Of a stretch of DNA of 64,000 nt, positions 12,138-29,015 are shown piece by piece (the first letter of the stretch is position 1; each line of letters starts with the position of its first letter). Both the position numbers and the translations under genes were made by a program. This DNA is from Plumapathes pennacea (taxonomy: Eukaryota; Cnidaria; Anthozoa; Antipatharia; Myriopathidae). Under the pieces are notes generated by a model. The model worked only from the letters and a program-made list of their open reading frames with translations, ran no database searches and had not been told where the DNA came from. The DNA lies in contig OZ038463.1 in assembly GCA_964036295.1 (NCBI GenBank), positions 32,441,295 through 32,505,294 of the forward strand. The letters run 5' to 3'.

Positions 12138-15100
12138 ATGATTTCGGCATTGGTAACAAACTCGGAGTCTGTTCAACTGGACAAAGTCAATCGAAAAGTT
12201 TACAAGTTTCAAACGCTGGTGTTTGAAGAAGGTATGTATCTATATACGAAAGAATTCGTAAAGTCGAACAAAGCGAGTCGCTCGAACAATCCTTCCGTGT
12301 TCATTCAGCCGCGGACATTGGTTTGAATGAGTGGGCCATTGTCTCGTTCGTTAAAGCACAATTTAGTCCTGTAAACACGAGGACAATACGACACAGATCA
12401 CGATAGATCGCTTTCTAAAAAATCAAGCTAATAAACAACAGCTGTTTCGCTGCGAATATTGGATGTTCTGAAATTAATCACAACGTTGACGCAGTAGGCC
12501 TGATTGGCCAAGAATGCTGCCAAATTTGTTTCGACCAACCCAACACAAAAATAAAGCAAACACACTATCCTAAGTATGTTTTGGCAAAATACACGGGAAT
12601 TTTCAACGGGGTTGGTGAAGTTCGTGACTCACTGGGCCCGCGTGTCGCTGACCGCCAATATCATTCCACGGAAGTATGTCAGCCGTGCCGTATAAAACAT
12701 TTCACTTTGAGTTTTTTTGTCACACAAGCTTTAACAATTATCGTGTTTAAATAAGGGCATTCTGTTCTGTTCTGTTCTGACCTGTTATGAGGCAATCGTC
12801 ACTCATTTCGGAGCTACGTTCTCGCCTTGATTAGTGGAAGGTGCTCACAAATTATTTACCTTCGTCGGAGAGTAATACAGATGTTCTAATTTTAATATGT
12901 AAATTTTTATTCCATTCTGACTGACGGCAGGATCACACTACATGCAAAAATGCTTACAGTACTCATTTTCCTTGCTATTTGATGCTAACAAGACTTGATC
13001 GAACTATAGAACACCTGTAGTTGTAATATTTACAGCCACTGCCACATGTATCGAGATGCTCGAAATAAACAATTTAATTAGCTTTAATTTGTTCTGAAAA
13101 AAAAAAAAAAAAAAATGGTAATAAAAAAATATGTAAAACAACACCTACACCGAGTTCTTACAATATATGAAACGTAGGTGTTGGCTATGTTTAATTCAAG
13201 AGTGTTCATCAGTCAGTATTCATTCGTCGATACTGGAATATTTTCGAATTTTTTAAAGTCGGAAGCGTGCCGCGTTTCACGTTGTTTTGATGATGTGGAA
13301 GCACGCAGTCTTCGCCGGCGGGTACCAATGAAATGAAAGGCTTATGTAGTCAGGGTATAATTATAGCTAATGCGGTGCAGATGTTTTACATTTTCTTGCA
13401 AACAATGCAATTCATTGTCTCTCAGGTCTTGCACGTGACTTGCGAATGAACGACGCGCACGCATTTTTCACTCTGTCATGTGACTCGCCCCAGTATTAGG
13501 CCGAGCCAGGGCCGCGAGACCATACTGATTGTGCGGCTGAATTTCATAGTTTTGTTTGGTACTGTATAAACACCAGTTTTCCTTGTTGTTAGGTTCTCAG
13601 GTGCAAGGCACGAGCTTTATCTCGACATCGAAGTAAGTGGGTCGTTTCAATACGCTTTCGTTAACTTTCTGTGTGTTAAAATTGTAAAATATTTTATCAA
13701 GTTGTAGGCGTCGTTATCTTTGATTTACCCTGTGTATTCTTCTGTGTTTCCAGGGAAAGTTCAGCACAGCCAAGCAAGACAGGATGGAAATGTGCATATG
13801 GAGAGTATCTTCATAACGTGAAAGGATCACAGGCAGGAAAGGAGAAGGTACTCCATCAAAATCCCCCCCACTCTCCTGCAAGAAAGAGATCCAAGGCTGC
13901 TCTTGAACTGGGCACAGAATATCAAGCCTTCTCACAAGAGACAACTGTCATAAAATCAGCACATTTTCCACATGAGGTAAATTTAAAGAGTTTTAATATT
14001 ACAGGCTTTTTAACAATAGGTCACGTGACCCAAAAGAGAAGTTGTGGAAAGAGCATCCAAAATTATGTAGACTTGCAAATTTGAGGTCTGTTATAGCAAT
14101 AAAACGTCAAATTGGGCAGCATTTTAAATTTAAGTTAGTTGAGTATATTTAGCAATTTCTATTTATCAAAATAATGATAAATTTATTTACTGTATTTTTT
14201 TATTCCTCTACTTCAGGAGGCTGCTGTTTGTTCATCCTGTCACCAGGTTCTGTTAGATGAGTCCGATGCCAAGTGGAGTTCTTTGATGGAAAAATCTGTA
14301 AGAAACTAACAACTGTAATCAGTATCTGTAGCTGTGCTAGTTTATTAGCTCGCGATCCCACTGGGATTGCGAGGTTTTAAAATCACTGTCCCTCCCTGTA
14401 TGTTCATCTGTAGCCAACAATAGATTTCCAAATAAAGCAGTTGCGGTTTTCCAAATTAGGGCATGACGAAGGTCGCGTTACAGAGTGTGTCGAACAACGC
14501 AGTTTTAAAAGGAAAATGTTGTCGTAGCTGTTGTGACCATAGTTTTGTTTGGAACATGTTTTCATTTTGAAGTTTTTCATGGGTCTGAAGTTTGTATGGC
14601 CATTGATTCTGACATCGATTGTGTTTCACTCTGCTGTGTTTTGTGTTGTTATTGCAACATTTTGGTCCGGTGCCACGAAGGTCAAACAATCAGTGGCACC
14701 GGTGGCATTTTAATATATCGTAAACAAATCTGAAGCCGTTGGTTTAGTATCCGCCAAAATTTCTGTAGTGACAGTAAATACGGCTTGGAAGATACTAGGC
14801 CGAAAGATGTTGAATCTCTCGGCTATAAAAAAATGCCAAAAAATATCCATTTCCAGTGAATGTTTACAAGTTCATACAGTATGCAAATTAGTCAGGTATC
14901 TCAATCCTTGGTTTGCATGTGACATCATAAAAAGCCATATTTCAAAAGTAACGTATCCTATAAGTCCAATACACTGATATTGTACCTTAAAACTTAAAGC
15001 AAAATTCTGGGTCGATACAAAATATCTATTGGGAGCTATGGACCTTTGAATCAAAAGTGTGCTTGTGTCTGAATCATAAAGTTTTCCTTCGTGAAACATT

Positions 15101-16335
15101 TCAAAATTGGCACTGCGAAAGATATGAAGTAACACAACATCAAGCTGAGTCAAAGATCAGGATCATTTTGTGTTCCGAGTTCCATTAACATGCTGCATGC
15201 CGCCTTGTGTGAGGGTTTTCAAAACTGAGACTATAAAATCAAATATGCAGTTCAGCAAAAGTGGAAGCCCGTGGAAACAAATGTTGAGCATGGCCTTCAG
15301 CCAGTTCTATCAAAAACCTACTTCCGCAAAAAAAAAGTACCTTTTACAAATTCGTGAGCTCACAGCTGCCTTGCTGCTTTGATTATGTACTGGGCCCAGT
15401 TTTTTCAAAGCACGATAGATTAGGTCCAAAACTCTTTGACATTGGGAAGGTGGTAACACTGATCAAAACACAACTTCTTGACTTGTTTTGAGCTAGAACA
15501 ATATTTTTGTATCTTTGTATTGCATGATTTAGTAGGAATATGTAGTTCAATCAGCTCACAACTGAGCAAACTTTGAAAAGCCAAGCTCTCCACTGTTTGA
15601 TTGTGGTATTTCTGGTGAGAAACAGAAGCAGAAATTGATCACTTCTGGGAGAGAAAGGGGTGATATTTCACCACTAATCCTTTCACTGCTGTGGGTAATT
15701 TAACTTCACTGTGAAAACTTCAACTTCTGAAAAATCATGGGGCAACCATGATTGTTAAAGCTAAAACACTCTCTGTCAAAGCTCACACATTCAGTGTCTG
15801 CAGTAGTTTGTTGTTGAGTGAAGTTTGTGGTTTTCTGTATTAATACAGATGCACCTTTCTTTTTGATGCTGTAGAAGGAAGAGTTGGTTGCCATGGTAAT
15901 AAATCTACAAGGAACACAACCAATAAGAGAAAGAAAGAAAGGATACTGTCCAACAGATGATGAAATGGTCCACCTGTAAGTCATTCGCTCCACTATTATT
16001 GCTGCCTGATTTGGCTGAGGTATGATTATAAGAAATTAACTCTCATCATGAAGCCCTGACCAGAGATAAGAGAACATCTTGAAACATTGAGACATGTTTT
16101 GACAAATTGCAGGGATATATTTTTTGAAGTTGCACATAAGTTACATGTACACAGACTACAATGCTAGTTCTATGATCATGTTTTTGTCAAACACCTGGCA
16201 CAGTCACTTCATGTATGAATTCCTGTTCCATTTTGCAGAAATGAGATGTCTCAAGAATGTACAGACAGCAGGGAAGCTAGTCTGCAGACTACAGTGACCA
16301 GGAGAAGGCTGTCTATAGAGAACCAACAGCAATAA
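12138..16335 (+). CDS. Uncharacterised 211-residue protein, 6 exons
   Basis: Exons: 12138-12231, 13593-13632, 13754-13976, 14217-14297, 15875-15975 and 16239-16335. Every junction has GT-AG ends and the phases (1, 2, 0, 0, 2) fit, which is unlikely by chance for six exons. The protein begins MISALVTNSESVQLDKVNRK. It has a basic Ser/Pro-rich middle with HSPARKRSK, a possible nuclear signal (about residues 74-82). A CSSC pair (about 123-126) is followed by an acidic helical part (LLDESDAKWSSLMEKSKEEL), and the C-terminus is basic and Gln-rich (TRRRLSIENQQQ). No signal peptide or membrane span is evident. I do not recognise a family. An AATAAA overlaps the stop codon (16331-16336). Alternative exons cannot be excluded. 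Confidence 0.7.
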
Positions 16336-16379
16336 ACTGGGAATTTGATTGAAGAGGTTCATGGAGGTATTTTGTACTG

Positions 16380-16591
16380 TTAACCCTTTCACTCCCAAGA
16401 GTGACCAACTTTGATTTTCTCCTTCAGTTTCTCACCAGAAACATATATGATACAGTAGGGAGAACTTGGCTTTTGATAGTTTGCTAAGATGAAAGGTGAT
16501 TAAACTAACAATTCTCACTACATCACTAATACATTTTCTTTTTAAAAGGTTGGGAGAATCTGCATTTTGAGTTTGGGAGTGAAAGGGTTAA
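16380..16591. mobile_element. TTAA-flanked MITE, piggyBac-type (CCCTTTCACTCCCAA ends)
   Basis: Left TTAA-CCCTTTCACTCCCAA and right TTTGGGAGTGAAAGGG-TTAA. Terminal CCCTTT with a TTAA duplication is the piggyBac pattern. Partial copies sharing the ctcactacat...gttgggagaatctg interior occur near 19970-20083, 25615-25900, 35050-35140 and 61780-61960. Confidence 0.8.
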
Positions 16592-17709
16592 TAGTACACA
16601 CAGTTAATGCCAGGTTAAAATAATTATATAAAGGTTAAATATATAAAGTTGAAATATACAAAGGTTCATTATTTGTTTGAGGCTAAGACATAAAATATTG
16701 CCGAGAAACTGTGTACATAATGCTTGAAATGTCAGCCAACATGTTCTTTTGGGTGTATTCTGCTCACTCTTGGGTTCAGATTGAGGGTTAAATTTTAAGT
16801 TAGAAAACTGGTAAAAATATTGGGAGATATAATTATTTATTATTTAATATCAAAACAAGGCATCTTGCATTATGCATTCTTTTGTGGCATCTAGCTTTTT
16901 ACACATCGACTCTTGGTCGATTCATTATACATGTCATTCTCTAGGCTGACGCAGTCAAAATATAGTTCTCTTTAGTGCTAGTTTTCTGTTGCATCTTGCA
17001 TCAGCCTGAATACAATATTGCCATAAAACAAATTTTGTTTTGGAGGTAGCATTTTCCTTGAATACCCCATGCAAATCACTGTCACAGATTGTGAAGCAGA
17101 TCTAGCATATGCCAGGGAACACACCAGAAAATAACAATAAAGAAAACTGCTTGAGGACATGCAGACCACAATATTACTTTTGGTCTTGTTTGATTCTTAT
17201 GTGCTAATGTCTTTATGTGATGCACCTTTCTTACACCTCAAATATTTCAACAACCTTTACAAATATCTACCACACTAAATAATCCATTTGTTTGCTTGGG
17301 AATTCAAGAGACTAATATTATCTACAGCTCTTATATTGTGTTTCACTCCACTGAGCTGAAGATAATGCAGCAAGCTATTTAATGTTTCACATAATTTTGT
17401 GCAAAATCTCAGGCATCAAATGATTGATATTTAACCAAGAGAGATTTCTTGTTACCATGGAGAGTGGTGGACTTTATGACTGGGGCAGGGGGGAGTGGGG
17501 GAGGGGGTACAAGCAGGATTTTATAAAACAAACTACAGGACAACCAGTGTAATAATTCAAACCTTTATATTCACATTAGATAAAAAAAAAAAAGACAAAA
17601 ACAAAAAAACTGTACAAAAAATGTTTTACCAAAACAAAAGAAATCGTAGAATCAAGTATCACGAATATGAATTCCTGAAACTGTTTCCTTTCATTTTTGA
17701 GCCTCCACA

Positions 17710-21645
<3,936 letters not shown>

Positions 21646-21751
21646 TTTAATCAAAACGCCACACGAAATGCTCAAAATGAAGGTAATAAATCCGAGTTTC
21701 GGACGCCCGATATTTATCGCCGACAGGGTGTGGTGGGCGTGATACCACGTG

Positions 21752-21838
21752 GTTTTCGATACAGAAATATGATTGGTCAATTTTTGCCACGCTGGCGAGA
21801 ACTGATTCAAACCTGTCGATGTGATTTTTGCCACGTGG
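21752..21838 (-). promoter_or_regulatory. Promoter block with ATTGG-N10-CCACG and CCACGTGG sites (CREC gene)
   Basis: Between 107 and 193 bp upstream of the ATG lie ATTGGTCAATTTTTGCCACG (21772-21791), a CCACGTGG palindrome near 21755, and a second tttttgccacgtgg near 21825-21838. CCAAT and CCACG half-sites are the components of ER-stress elements bound by NF-Y with ATF6/XBP1. The spacing (10) and orientation differ from the textbook CCAAT-N9-CCACG, so the assignment is inference. Confidence 0.5.
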
Positions 21839-21845
21839 CGGGTTT

Positions 21846-24410
21846 ATAGAATGAATAGTTCTTTATTGCAGGGAAGGCATTGACAAATAGGTCCCCTGTT
21901 CAATACCTTATTCTTCGGCAGAGCTGGGTGTTGTCTTAATCTCCCTATTTTGCTTAAGTTTATGTGAAGACTGGACTGAATCTTGTCCAGTCGTTGCACA
22001 GGCGACCCAGGCTTAGGGACCTGATTTTGTGGCCGCCGGGATTCGACCGATAGCGCTTAAATTGCGACTGTAGACAGTTCGAAGGTCAATAAACACAACA
22101 GGTGATTTTCAGTTTATTTACTCAAATATTTTATGAATTATTTTGCGATATCTAGATTCCCACTCAAACTCTTGTAAAAATGAAGGCTCGTTACTAGGTC
22201 CCTAAGCCTTGGTGTTGCGTACGGAACGTACCGCCGAAATAAGCTGTACGTGAACTGATTTGAACACAGAATCAAAGCCAAAGCGTGCGATTCTTCTACC
22301 GAGTCGTGCATTCGTCACTCCTGCGAATGTCGTCGGGCAGCGCCGTCACAGTTGCGTGATGTGAAAAATGAACCGTGACCCCATAGGACTCAGGACCACC
22401 GGAAGTTTTCGAATTGAATACATCCACAGTCCTCGAATCAGCCTCGCTTTCACGCTTCTTTCTTTCAATTCAAAGTCAAAACCAATAACAAGAAAGTTAA
22501 AACTGTTCAAGATAAACCCGCTTTGGATGGGACCTCGTACTGTTCTCTCCTTCACTATCGGTGTGCAGCTCTACGATTTTCCATACCATTTTGCCTTCGT
22601 TCAGTGCAACCCGCCTTTTGTAAACGACCACTTTGCAAATGCATCGATAGCTTCTTATATAACGTGTCAGACATAGCGATGTTATATAGGTTGCTTGAGG
22701 GATTCTTCACATGAACACAAATACAAAAAAGAAGCAGGGAAGATTAGGGTTTAGAAAAGGTCTGCACCTTAGCCTACTTACGATGCCCCAAAGATCTAGT
22801 ATCTAGTTGCCGTGCACAAGAAACTACCTTAAACTTTTTCCATGACCCTAATGGTTATGGTTACTCATAAATTCCGTGAGACCTTCATTATAGGAATGTA
22901 CACACTGGACAATAGCCTGAACAGCTGCAATTTATTTATATTAATTGCTTTACATTGAGGCAATATAACTATATCTCGAAATTAGTCTGTGAAAAAAGAT
23001 AAACTTAAAAAGACCTGTGTTAGTTGGCAAACACGACTTTAAATCAAAGTAGTCAGCAGTGACACATGCGAAACATCGCTAACGAAGACCAGCACTTCAT
23101 ATGCTGTCAGATTAACAAATTGACGTCAGTTTTTTATGTGTCTGTCCTCTTATTGATCATGAAACGCGTCATAACATTGTCAAAAAGTTGTGGATCCACG
23201 AGGCGCTTCGCCGAGTGGATCCGCAACTTTTTGACAATGTTATGACGCGTTTCATGATCAATAAGAGGACAGACACATAAAAAACTGACGTCAATTTGTT
23301 TTTTACAATAACAAAACTCAAGCGACGACGCGGGGAAAACACGCAAGAAAACTGGATTTTGTTCGATTTGACCGAAATGTTGTCAACAACTTTTCCCGCT
23401 TTCTAATTGGTCGAAGTTGAAATTCAAGACATTTCATTGGCCAAAAAGTGACAGCTTGACGTGAGCATTTCGCGCGTGCAAAATAAAATTTTGTCAAAGA
23501 AGTTGGAAAGAAATGAAACTAGACGCTTTTCTGCTGCGGTTTTCTCGACAATTGCAAGACAAAGCTCAAGGAAATTCGCCTCTGAACACTTCTGGTTCTC
23601 TACTTCAAATGCCGAATGTCGCTTTTGCAAGAACTGAGGTAAATTTGAAGCTGAATTCACCTTCTTCGTCCAAATCACTGTCGTCAGCACTCGATTTTAT
23701 GTGTCTGTCCTCTTATTGATAATGAAAATTAGCCAATCACAAAGCGAGAAACTGACGTGTTATTGTAAAATACTGTATGGCGTAAAATACGCGATGATAT
23801 TCTAATTACTAAATATGACTTCTTATCTAAATATTATGCTGCGTTCACACTACATGCGAAACATGTTTAGTGTGAGACCAAACAATTTCGAAACACAACT
23901 GCAATTTAATCGTGTTTGTTCAAAACCACATGCACCGCGTTCGTTGTTTCAAATCTGTTTATGAAAAAAAGCCAAAAGTTGTTTCAAACTCGATTATACT
24001 AAACATACTTCGTACGTAGGATAAACGCAGTTTTAACTAATAGACGGGTAATAAAGAAATTAAACATTTTTATTCCTATATCTCTCTGGTGATAAATTTT
24101 CAATATTAAAATCTATATCAATTTTGGAAGCTGCACTTATTATTTATCGTGAAATACCAATCATATTTATCGATTAACTGTACAAAATAATTCAAATAAA
24201 AGTTGACCACTAAAGCAGTGTGTAAGACTCGGTTTAGATGCTGCTCCTCAAAAATGGTTTTTGCTCATTTGCATTAGGTTCCGGGCGCATGCGAGGAGCG
24301 ACGTCTGAACTGGGCCTAAAACAAGTGCATTAAAATCGCTCTTCTGTGGTCTTTTCTAACTATCTCTGCAGTATAAAATATAGAATATCTGAATAGAATT
24401 TCCTTTTTTT
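21846..24410. other. Spacer between the two CREC genes
   Basis: No gene recognised. It contains foldback element P1 (23114-23300, with a related 3' part to about 23775). The rest is AT-rich sequence without a feature I can support. Confidence 0.6.
23114..23300. repeat. Foldback element P1: near-perfect palindrome, ~87-bp arms
   Basis: The left arm (from aacaaattgacgtcag) and right arm (to ctgacgtcaatttgtt) are almost perfectly complementary, with about one mismatch. They are joined by the apical sequence ACGAGGCGCTTCGCCGAGT, which itself folds as GGCG-CTT-CGCC. A third copy of part of the arm (tgtgtctgtcctcttattga) lies at 23700-23720 and is followed by a CCAATCA box and aaactgacgtgttattgtaa. 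The composite unit therefore probably runs to about 23775. Confidence 0.9.
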
Positions 24411-27400
24411 CTAGAACTCGTCATGCCTCGCGAGAGCCTCTCCATATTCCGTCGCTTGACTTCCCACAAAGACATCGTGTTTTTCCAAGATCTCTTCTTT
24501 CGTCAGCACTTTGTCCTGAAGTGCACAGAAAACATTTACAGAGAAAATTAGAGACACAAACGACCAGGGCCCGGTTGTTCAAAGGACGATTAGGCTAATC
24601 CTGGATGAGCAGGAAACGTTTTGTCATTTTTAAGCCTGAAAAACGGGAAGGTTTCGTTTAGAATTTAGCGTGCTTGATAAGTTTTGAGCTTAAAGAAACT
24701 TTTTAGTTGGTCTTTGAATAAAATCCTGCAGTTTGTTGGCCAACAGAACAAAGGAAAAAAAAAGGTTAATGCTGGGTTAGCTTGATCCGGAGAGTATGTA
24801 CATGTACCAATATAATCCGTGCCACAAAATACTTTAAACATGCGTTCTTCCTAACTATGCTCAACTGTCAAATCTCTCCATTCTTCCTGTAGGTGTTGTT
24901 AATCAATATACAACTTAATAAATTTCCACTGGTTTGCCGTGGTGTGGACTCTTATTTACCACGATTTACGTCATCACATGGTCAAAATGTTGTGGACTCA
25001 GGAGGCGCTTCGCCGAGTGAGTCCGCAACTAATTTTGACCATGTGATGACGTTAATCGTGGTAAATAAGAGTCCACACCACGGCAAACCAGTGGAAATTT
25101 GTTTTTTACCACAACATTTAGAAATATACAGAAAACTTTCGTTGTATTTCGCTGCAAAACGTGACATGCTGGCGTCAGCATCGTTGTCTGGACTCTTATT
25201 TACCACGGTAAATCGACCAATCAGAGAGCGAGAAACTAGTGTGTTGTGGTAAAACGTATATGTTCTTGGAGTCACTTCCAATGGTCAGTGTTCATCACCA
25301 TAACTATTTAACTTTCTATAATTCGAGGCCGCCAACTCAAAAATAAGATGACACAGTCGCCTTCTATCGTACCTTATTAGAGTCAGCTTCATTAATAAGA
25401 TGCCTTGCTTCAGCTTCAATGTGGTCATAATCTGGAGGGATGATCCAATCTCTGACTTCATCCTAAACATGACAATGCAAAAATAATCAATCAAACGTAC
25501 TGTAACCCCTGTTTATAAGAGAAGGACAGGGACATATTGCAAAGTTGGGGGCTTGTGTGCATGCCATGGCAACATCTAATTATGTGATCCTAAGTTTGAT
25601 TTATGCCCTTTGACAATTTTCTCTTTCAGTCTCTCAGCAGAGAAAGTTATATACAGTAAACCGGAGAACTTGACGTTTGATAGCTGGCTCAGATGTTAGC
25701 TGATTGAACTATCAACATTATTTTCTTTACGTTTATTTCATTAGCCAACAACTATGTCATATGTAACTTTAATAAGCTTATAAATAACACTGTATTTACA
25801 ACTGGCTTTGAAGTGTAAACAAATGAATGAATGAATGAATGAATGAATGATTGATTGATTACATCACTCATGCATTTTCCTCTTGAATGGTTAGGAGAAT
25901 GTGCATCAATTAGATATTTTGAGAAAAAATGGCACAATGTGAATTGCAATGAAGTTGAATTTGACAGAGACAAGATTATCTCAGCATAGTTAAAGTTTCA
26001 AGTCCTCACCCTATCCATCTTTCCATCCTTGTTTTTGTCTCTGTAGTCGCTGAAGTGCTCTCGTTCAGTCTTTACCCATTCTGGTTCTTCACTGTTTTCC
26101 CCCTTTTCATTTTCAGGGTACAGGTCACCTGCAAAAACAAACAACAACAACAATCTCTTTAGTATTGACCACCTTACTGAGAAGGAGAAAATTGAAGTTA
26201 ATTACTTTTGGGAGTAAAAGGGTTATTGAAAACTATGTAGACATTTGCAACTTTTAAAGTGTAAATGATACTTTGTCAATGATGAATATCTCATAAGTCG
26301 ATACAAAACTTTGAAGAAGTCAATGTCTTGCTCTGGATGCCTAGTTAATATTTAACAACAATTATTTGCCAAAGTGGATGGGAATAGACGCTTTAGAGAT
26401 GTAAATAGCTACTGCTATTCTTTGAACGATACTGAGGCAAATAACCGCTTTTGCATTTTATGTACACCACACAAGTTTAACCAAAAGTCGGGTTCATGCA
26501 CGAGACTGTTTCACCAGAAGCCAATGGGAGGTGAATAGTACTTGAGGAGCCAATCAGAACATGTGAAAAGCACTATGCACTTGTGTGTTTATACTAATCA
26601 AGTATGGGCCCTAATCTATCAATAAACTCTACCTCACCTAAATATTCATCCAAGCTAACACTGCCATCTTTGTTCTTATCAATGTCTTCCATGGTTTCAT
26701 CAACAACAACATCCTTCATGTGATCATACTCCTCTGGGTGTAAGAATGCTGTGTACTCTTCTTTTGAAAGTTTGCCATCTTTGTCGACATCTGCCATATC
26801 CCAGCGTCGCCTGTCTCTTCTCACCATGTCCTTGTAATCAAACTGATCCTCTTCTGTGTAGAGAGAATATGTGGGATAATATTTTAGACAGTGCTCGAAA
26901 TTAAAAAAGTCCAGGTTGTCCAGATATGTGAATTACAGTAGTTTGCCTGGTGGGTTTTCTCCTGGTCGACCAGACTATCAATTTGGCAGAAAACCAGTTG
27001 TCTGAGTGAACGTTTCCTTGTCTCGTACGACCGCTAATTTCGAGCACTGTTTAGATTCTCACATGTGTTGCTAAAGGTGACAAATTATTTAACAACAGCA
27101 GCTTATTGCCGTAATATCTTACTTGCATGTTCGTCATTCTTACTGGCATTGAAAACAAGACAAAATTATGGCAACCGTGACTATGATGACTTTTGTGGTT
27201 TGTGAAATACTGGCACAATCTTAAACTGTTTAATATCAACAAAAGAACGGCAGTATTACTGGCGAGAATCTTACTTCCTGACTTGCATGGCATTATGCTG
27301 TACTCATAAAACTGGTTATGTGATCACAGGTCGATTGACTATTAATTATGTACTATGTCACTGATACTGTAGGTCTTAAAAAAAAAACAATCAGCAACAA

Positions 27401-29015
27401 GGTATAGATTTTGTAACAGTACTGCCAGATGTTCTTTCAGTGATAATATAATGGTTTTTGTGTTCAGTGGTCCAAAAGATTGATGAAACAACCTTTGGTA
27501 CCCTGGTAAATCATGGTACTAAAACTCACACTTATCTTTCAGTTTTGTACAAACACTGTAGTCAGATGTAGAATATTCATGCTCATTTTTTGCTTTACTA
27601 CCATGTACCTGTGATGTACCCATAGGTGATATTCTTGTATTTTTCCCAGCCAATTGGAGCTTCTTTATCCACAGTTACTCCATCATTTATTTGAACCAAT
27701 GTTAGACTGGAAGATTCAACTTTCTTTAGGTGGTTCCACTGCCTTTCCACGTCATCATAAATGTATCGCTTGGATGTTATTTTGATCCAATCTCTCAATT
27801 CCTCATCTGTTACTTTTCCATCACTGTCTTTATCAATCCGACTCACTAATTTGCTGCAAAACAGAAATCAAGCTGTGAATAGAGCATTAAAGTCATGATA
27901 TTGTAAAAAGTGATTTTTTGAAAGTTGCTAGTAAATTCCTATAATGATATTCAGACCTTCCTTTTCAGAGAAATACATTTTTTCGCCATGCGGTCACCTT
28001 AAAGTATGTATTTTTGAGTCAGTATGGTGGCCACTGCAAACTGTGGATTCATGTGAAGATTTTTTTAGCCCAGAATAATGCTTGTAAAACCTCAAGACAA
28101 TCCAAGAAACTCAAGGACTTGTGATGCTCAGATAATTTGTCTATAATCAGTGCATTTTCTATAACAAGTTGTGCAAAAGAAAAATAGACAAGAGTTTAGA
28201 TAACAATGGGATGAATGTTGACCAAAGGAAGTGACCTCAAAAACGCATTTCAGCGGTTTTCTTCCCCGCCTCTCTCCATATTGTCATGCACTGAAGCGTC
28301 ACGCAATCCACCAAGTTGACACGTGGCAAATTTTACGTTGCAAAAACATACAGATTTTGTTTGAGATATGTGGACGCAATCTTTCATATTTTCGAAACAA
28401 CAAGAACCATAGAAGATGGAACTAAAAATTCATCTTGGCTGCAAAGGAATGTTATCCCAGCAAGTTGTCTGTGTCGAAATGCATGCACTCCACCAAATCA
28501 TGATATTTTTTACACTTGTATTTATGGTGATGCTGTTTTTCAAGCATTTTGAAGTGAGTTTGCGGGAAATTAAACACATAAACAATGACTACCAGTACAA
28601 TATGCCTTCATCAGACCGTGGCGACGTCAACTATGGAAATTCGTTGCTCTGGCACTGTATAATTCGGGACTAAAATATTCGAGGGTGCTTGGAAATTCCT
28701 GGATTATATTAACAGGGACGTATGATCTGTATGCGGCTTGCATTCGCGCAAACTTTGAACTTACCCGAGTCTCTCCTTGGATTCCTCAGGAGTGAGCTGG
28801 TCAAACGTTTTCTTTTCGTTCCCTAGAAATGCTTCATGGTCGTACTCGGGGTTGTGGTCGCCCTCTTCAAAATGTTGCTCGTCCGATAGTTTACCATCAT
28901 ACACTCGCCCTTTTTCTTTTGCCTCTGGCGGTCTTGCGACAACTAGCGCACAAACGAAGAGATACAGAAACGGCACACATCTGGCCGCTGATGCAGATTT
29001 AACAAAACAAACCAT
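24411..29015 (-). CDS. CALU: Calumenin orthologue (6 exons, 341 aa, HDEF C-terminus)
   Basis: Exons in transcription order: 29015-28765, 27853-27609, 26853-26638, 26128-26010, 25462-25373 and 24515-24411; phases 2, 1, 1, 0, 0. A signal peptide (about residues 1-27) is followed by [22 protein letters not shown] loops lie at about residues 91-102 ([12 protein letters not shown]), 187-198, 224-235, 268-279 and 304-315 (Gly replaced by Lys at loop position 6). The expected second EF hand is replaced by a longer stretch without acidic ligands (about residues 124-150, ...[12 protein letters not shown]...). The end [10 protein letters not shown] matches the calumenin C-terminus, including HDEF. It acts as a calcium-binding protein of the secretory pathway. 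The start ATG gives a good signal sequence and lies 453 bp from the divergent ELP4 start. Confidence 0.95.
24562..24800. repeat. MITE-like repeat GGGCCCGGTTGTTCAAAG, copy 1 (calumenin last intron)
   Basis: Starts cagggcccggttgttcaaag, then gacgattaggctaatcc and tgtcatttttaagcctg. It aligns along most of its length with 42391-42632, which also retains the inverted end ctttgaatgactgggccc. A similar start occurs near 15391 (gggcccagttttttcaaag). Confidence 0.75.
24917..25103. repeat. Foldback element P2 in the calumenin last intron, ~85-bp arms
   Basis: Arms run from aataaatttccactgg to ccagtggaaatttgtt, with an apex GAGGCGCTTCGCCGAGTG identical to that of P1. The rest of the arm (ggtgtggactcttatttacc) is unrelated to P1. 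A third arm copy (tggactcttatttaccacg) occurs at 25190-25210, followed by ccaatcagagagcgagaaac and gtgttgtggtaaaac. The composite is therefore about 24917-25255. Confidence 0.9.

Noticed and set aside
24893-25281. Open frames of 119 and 99 residues on both strands
   Set aside because: Both arise from the palindromic arms of P2 and its third arm copy, in calumenin intron sequence.
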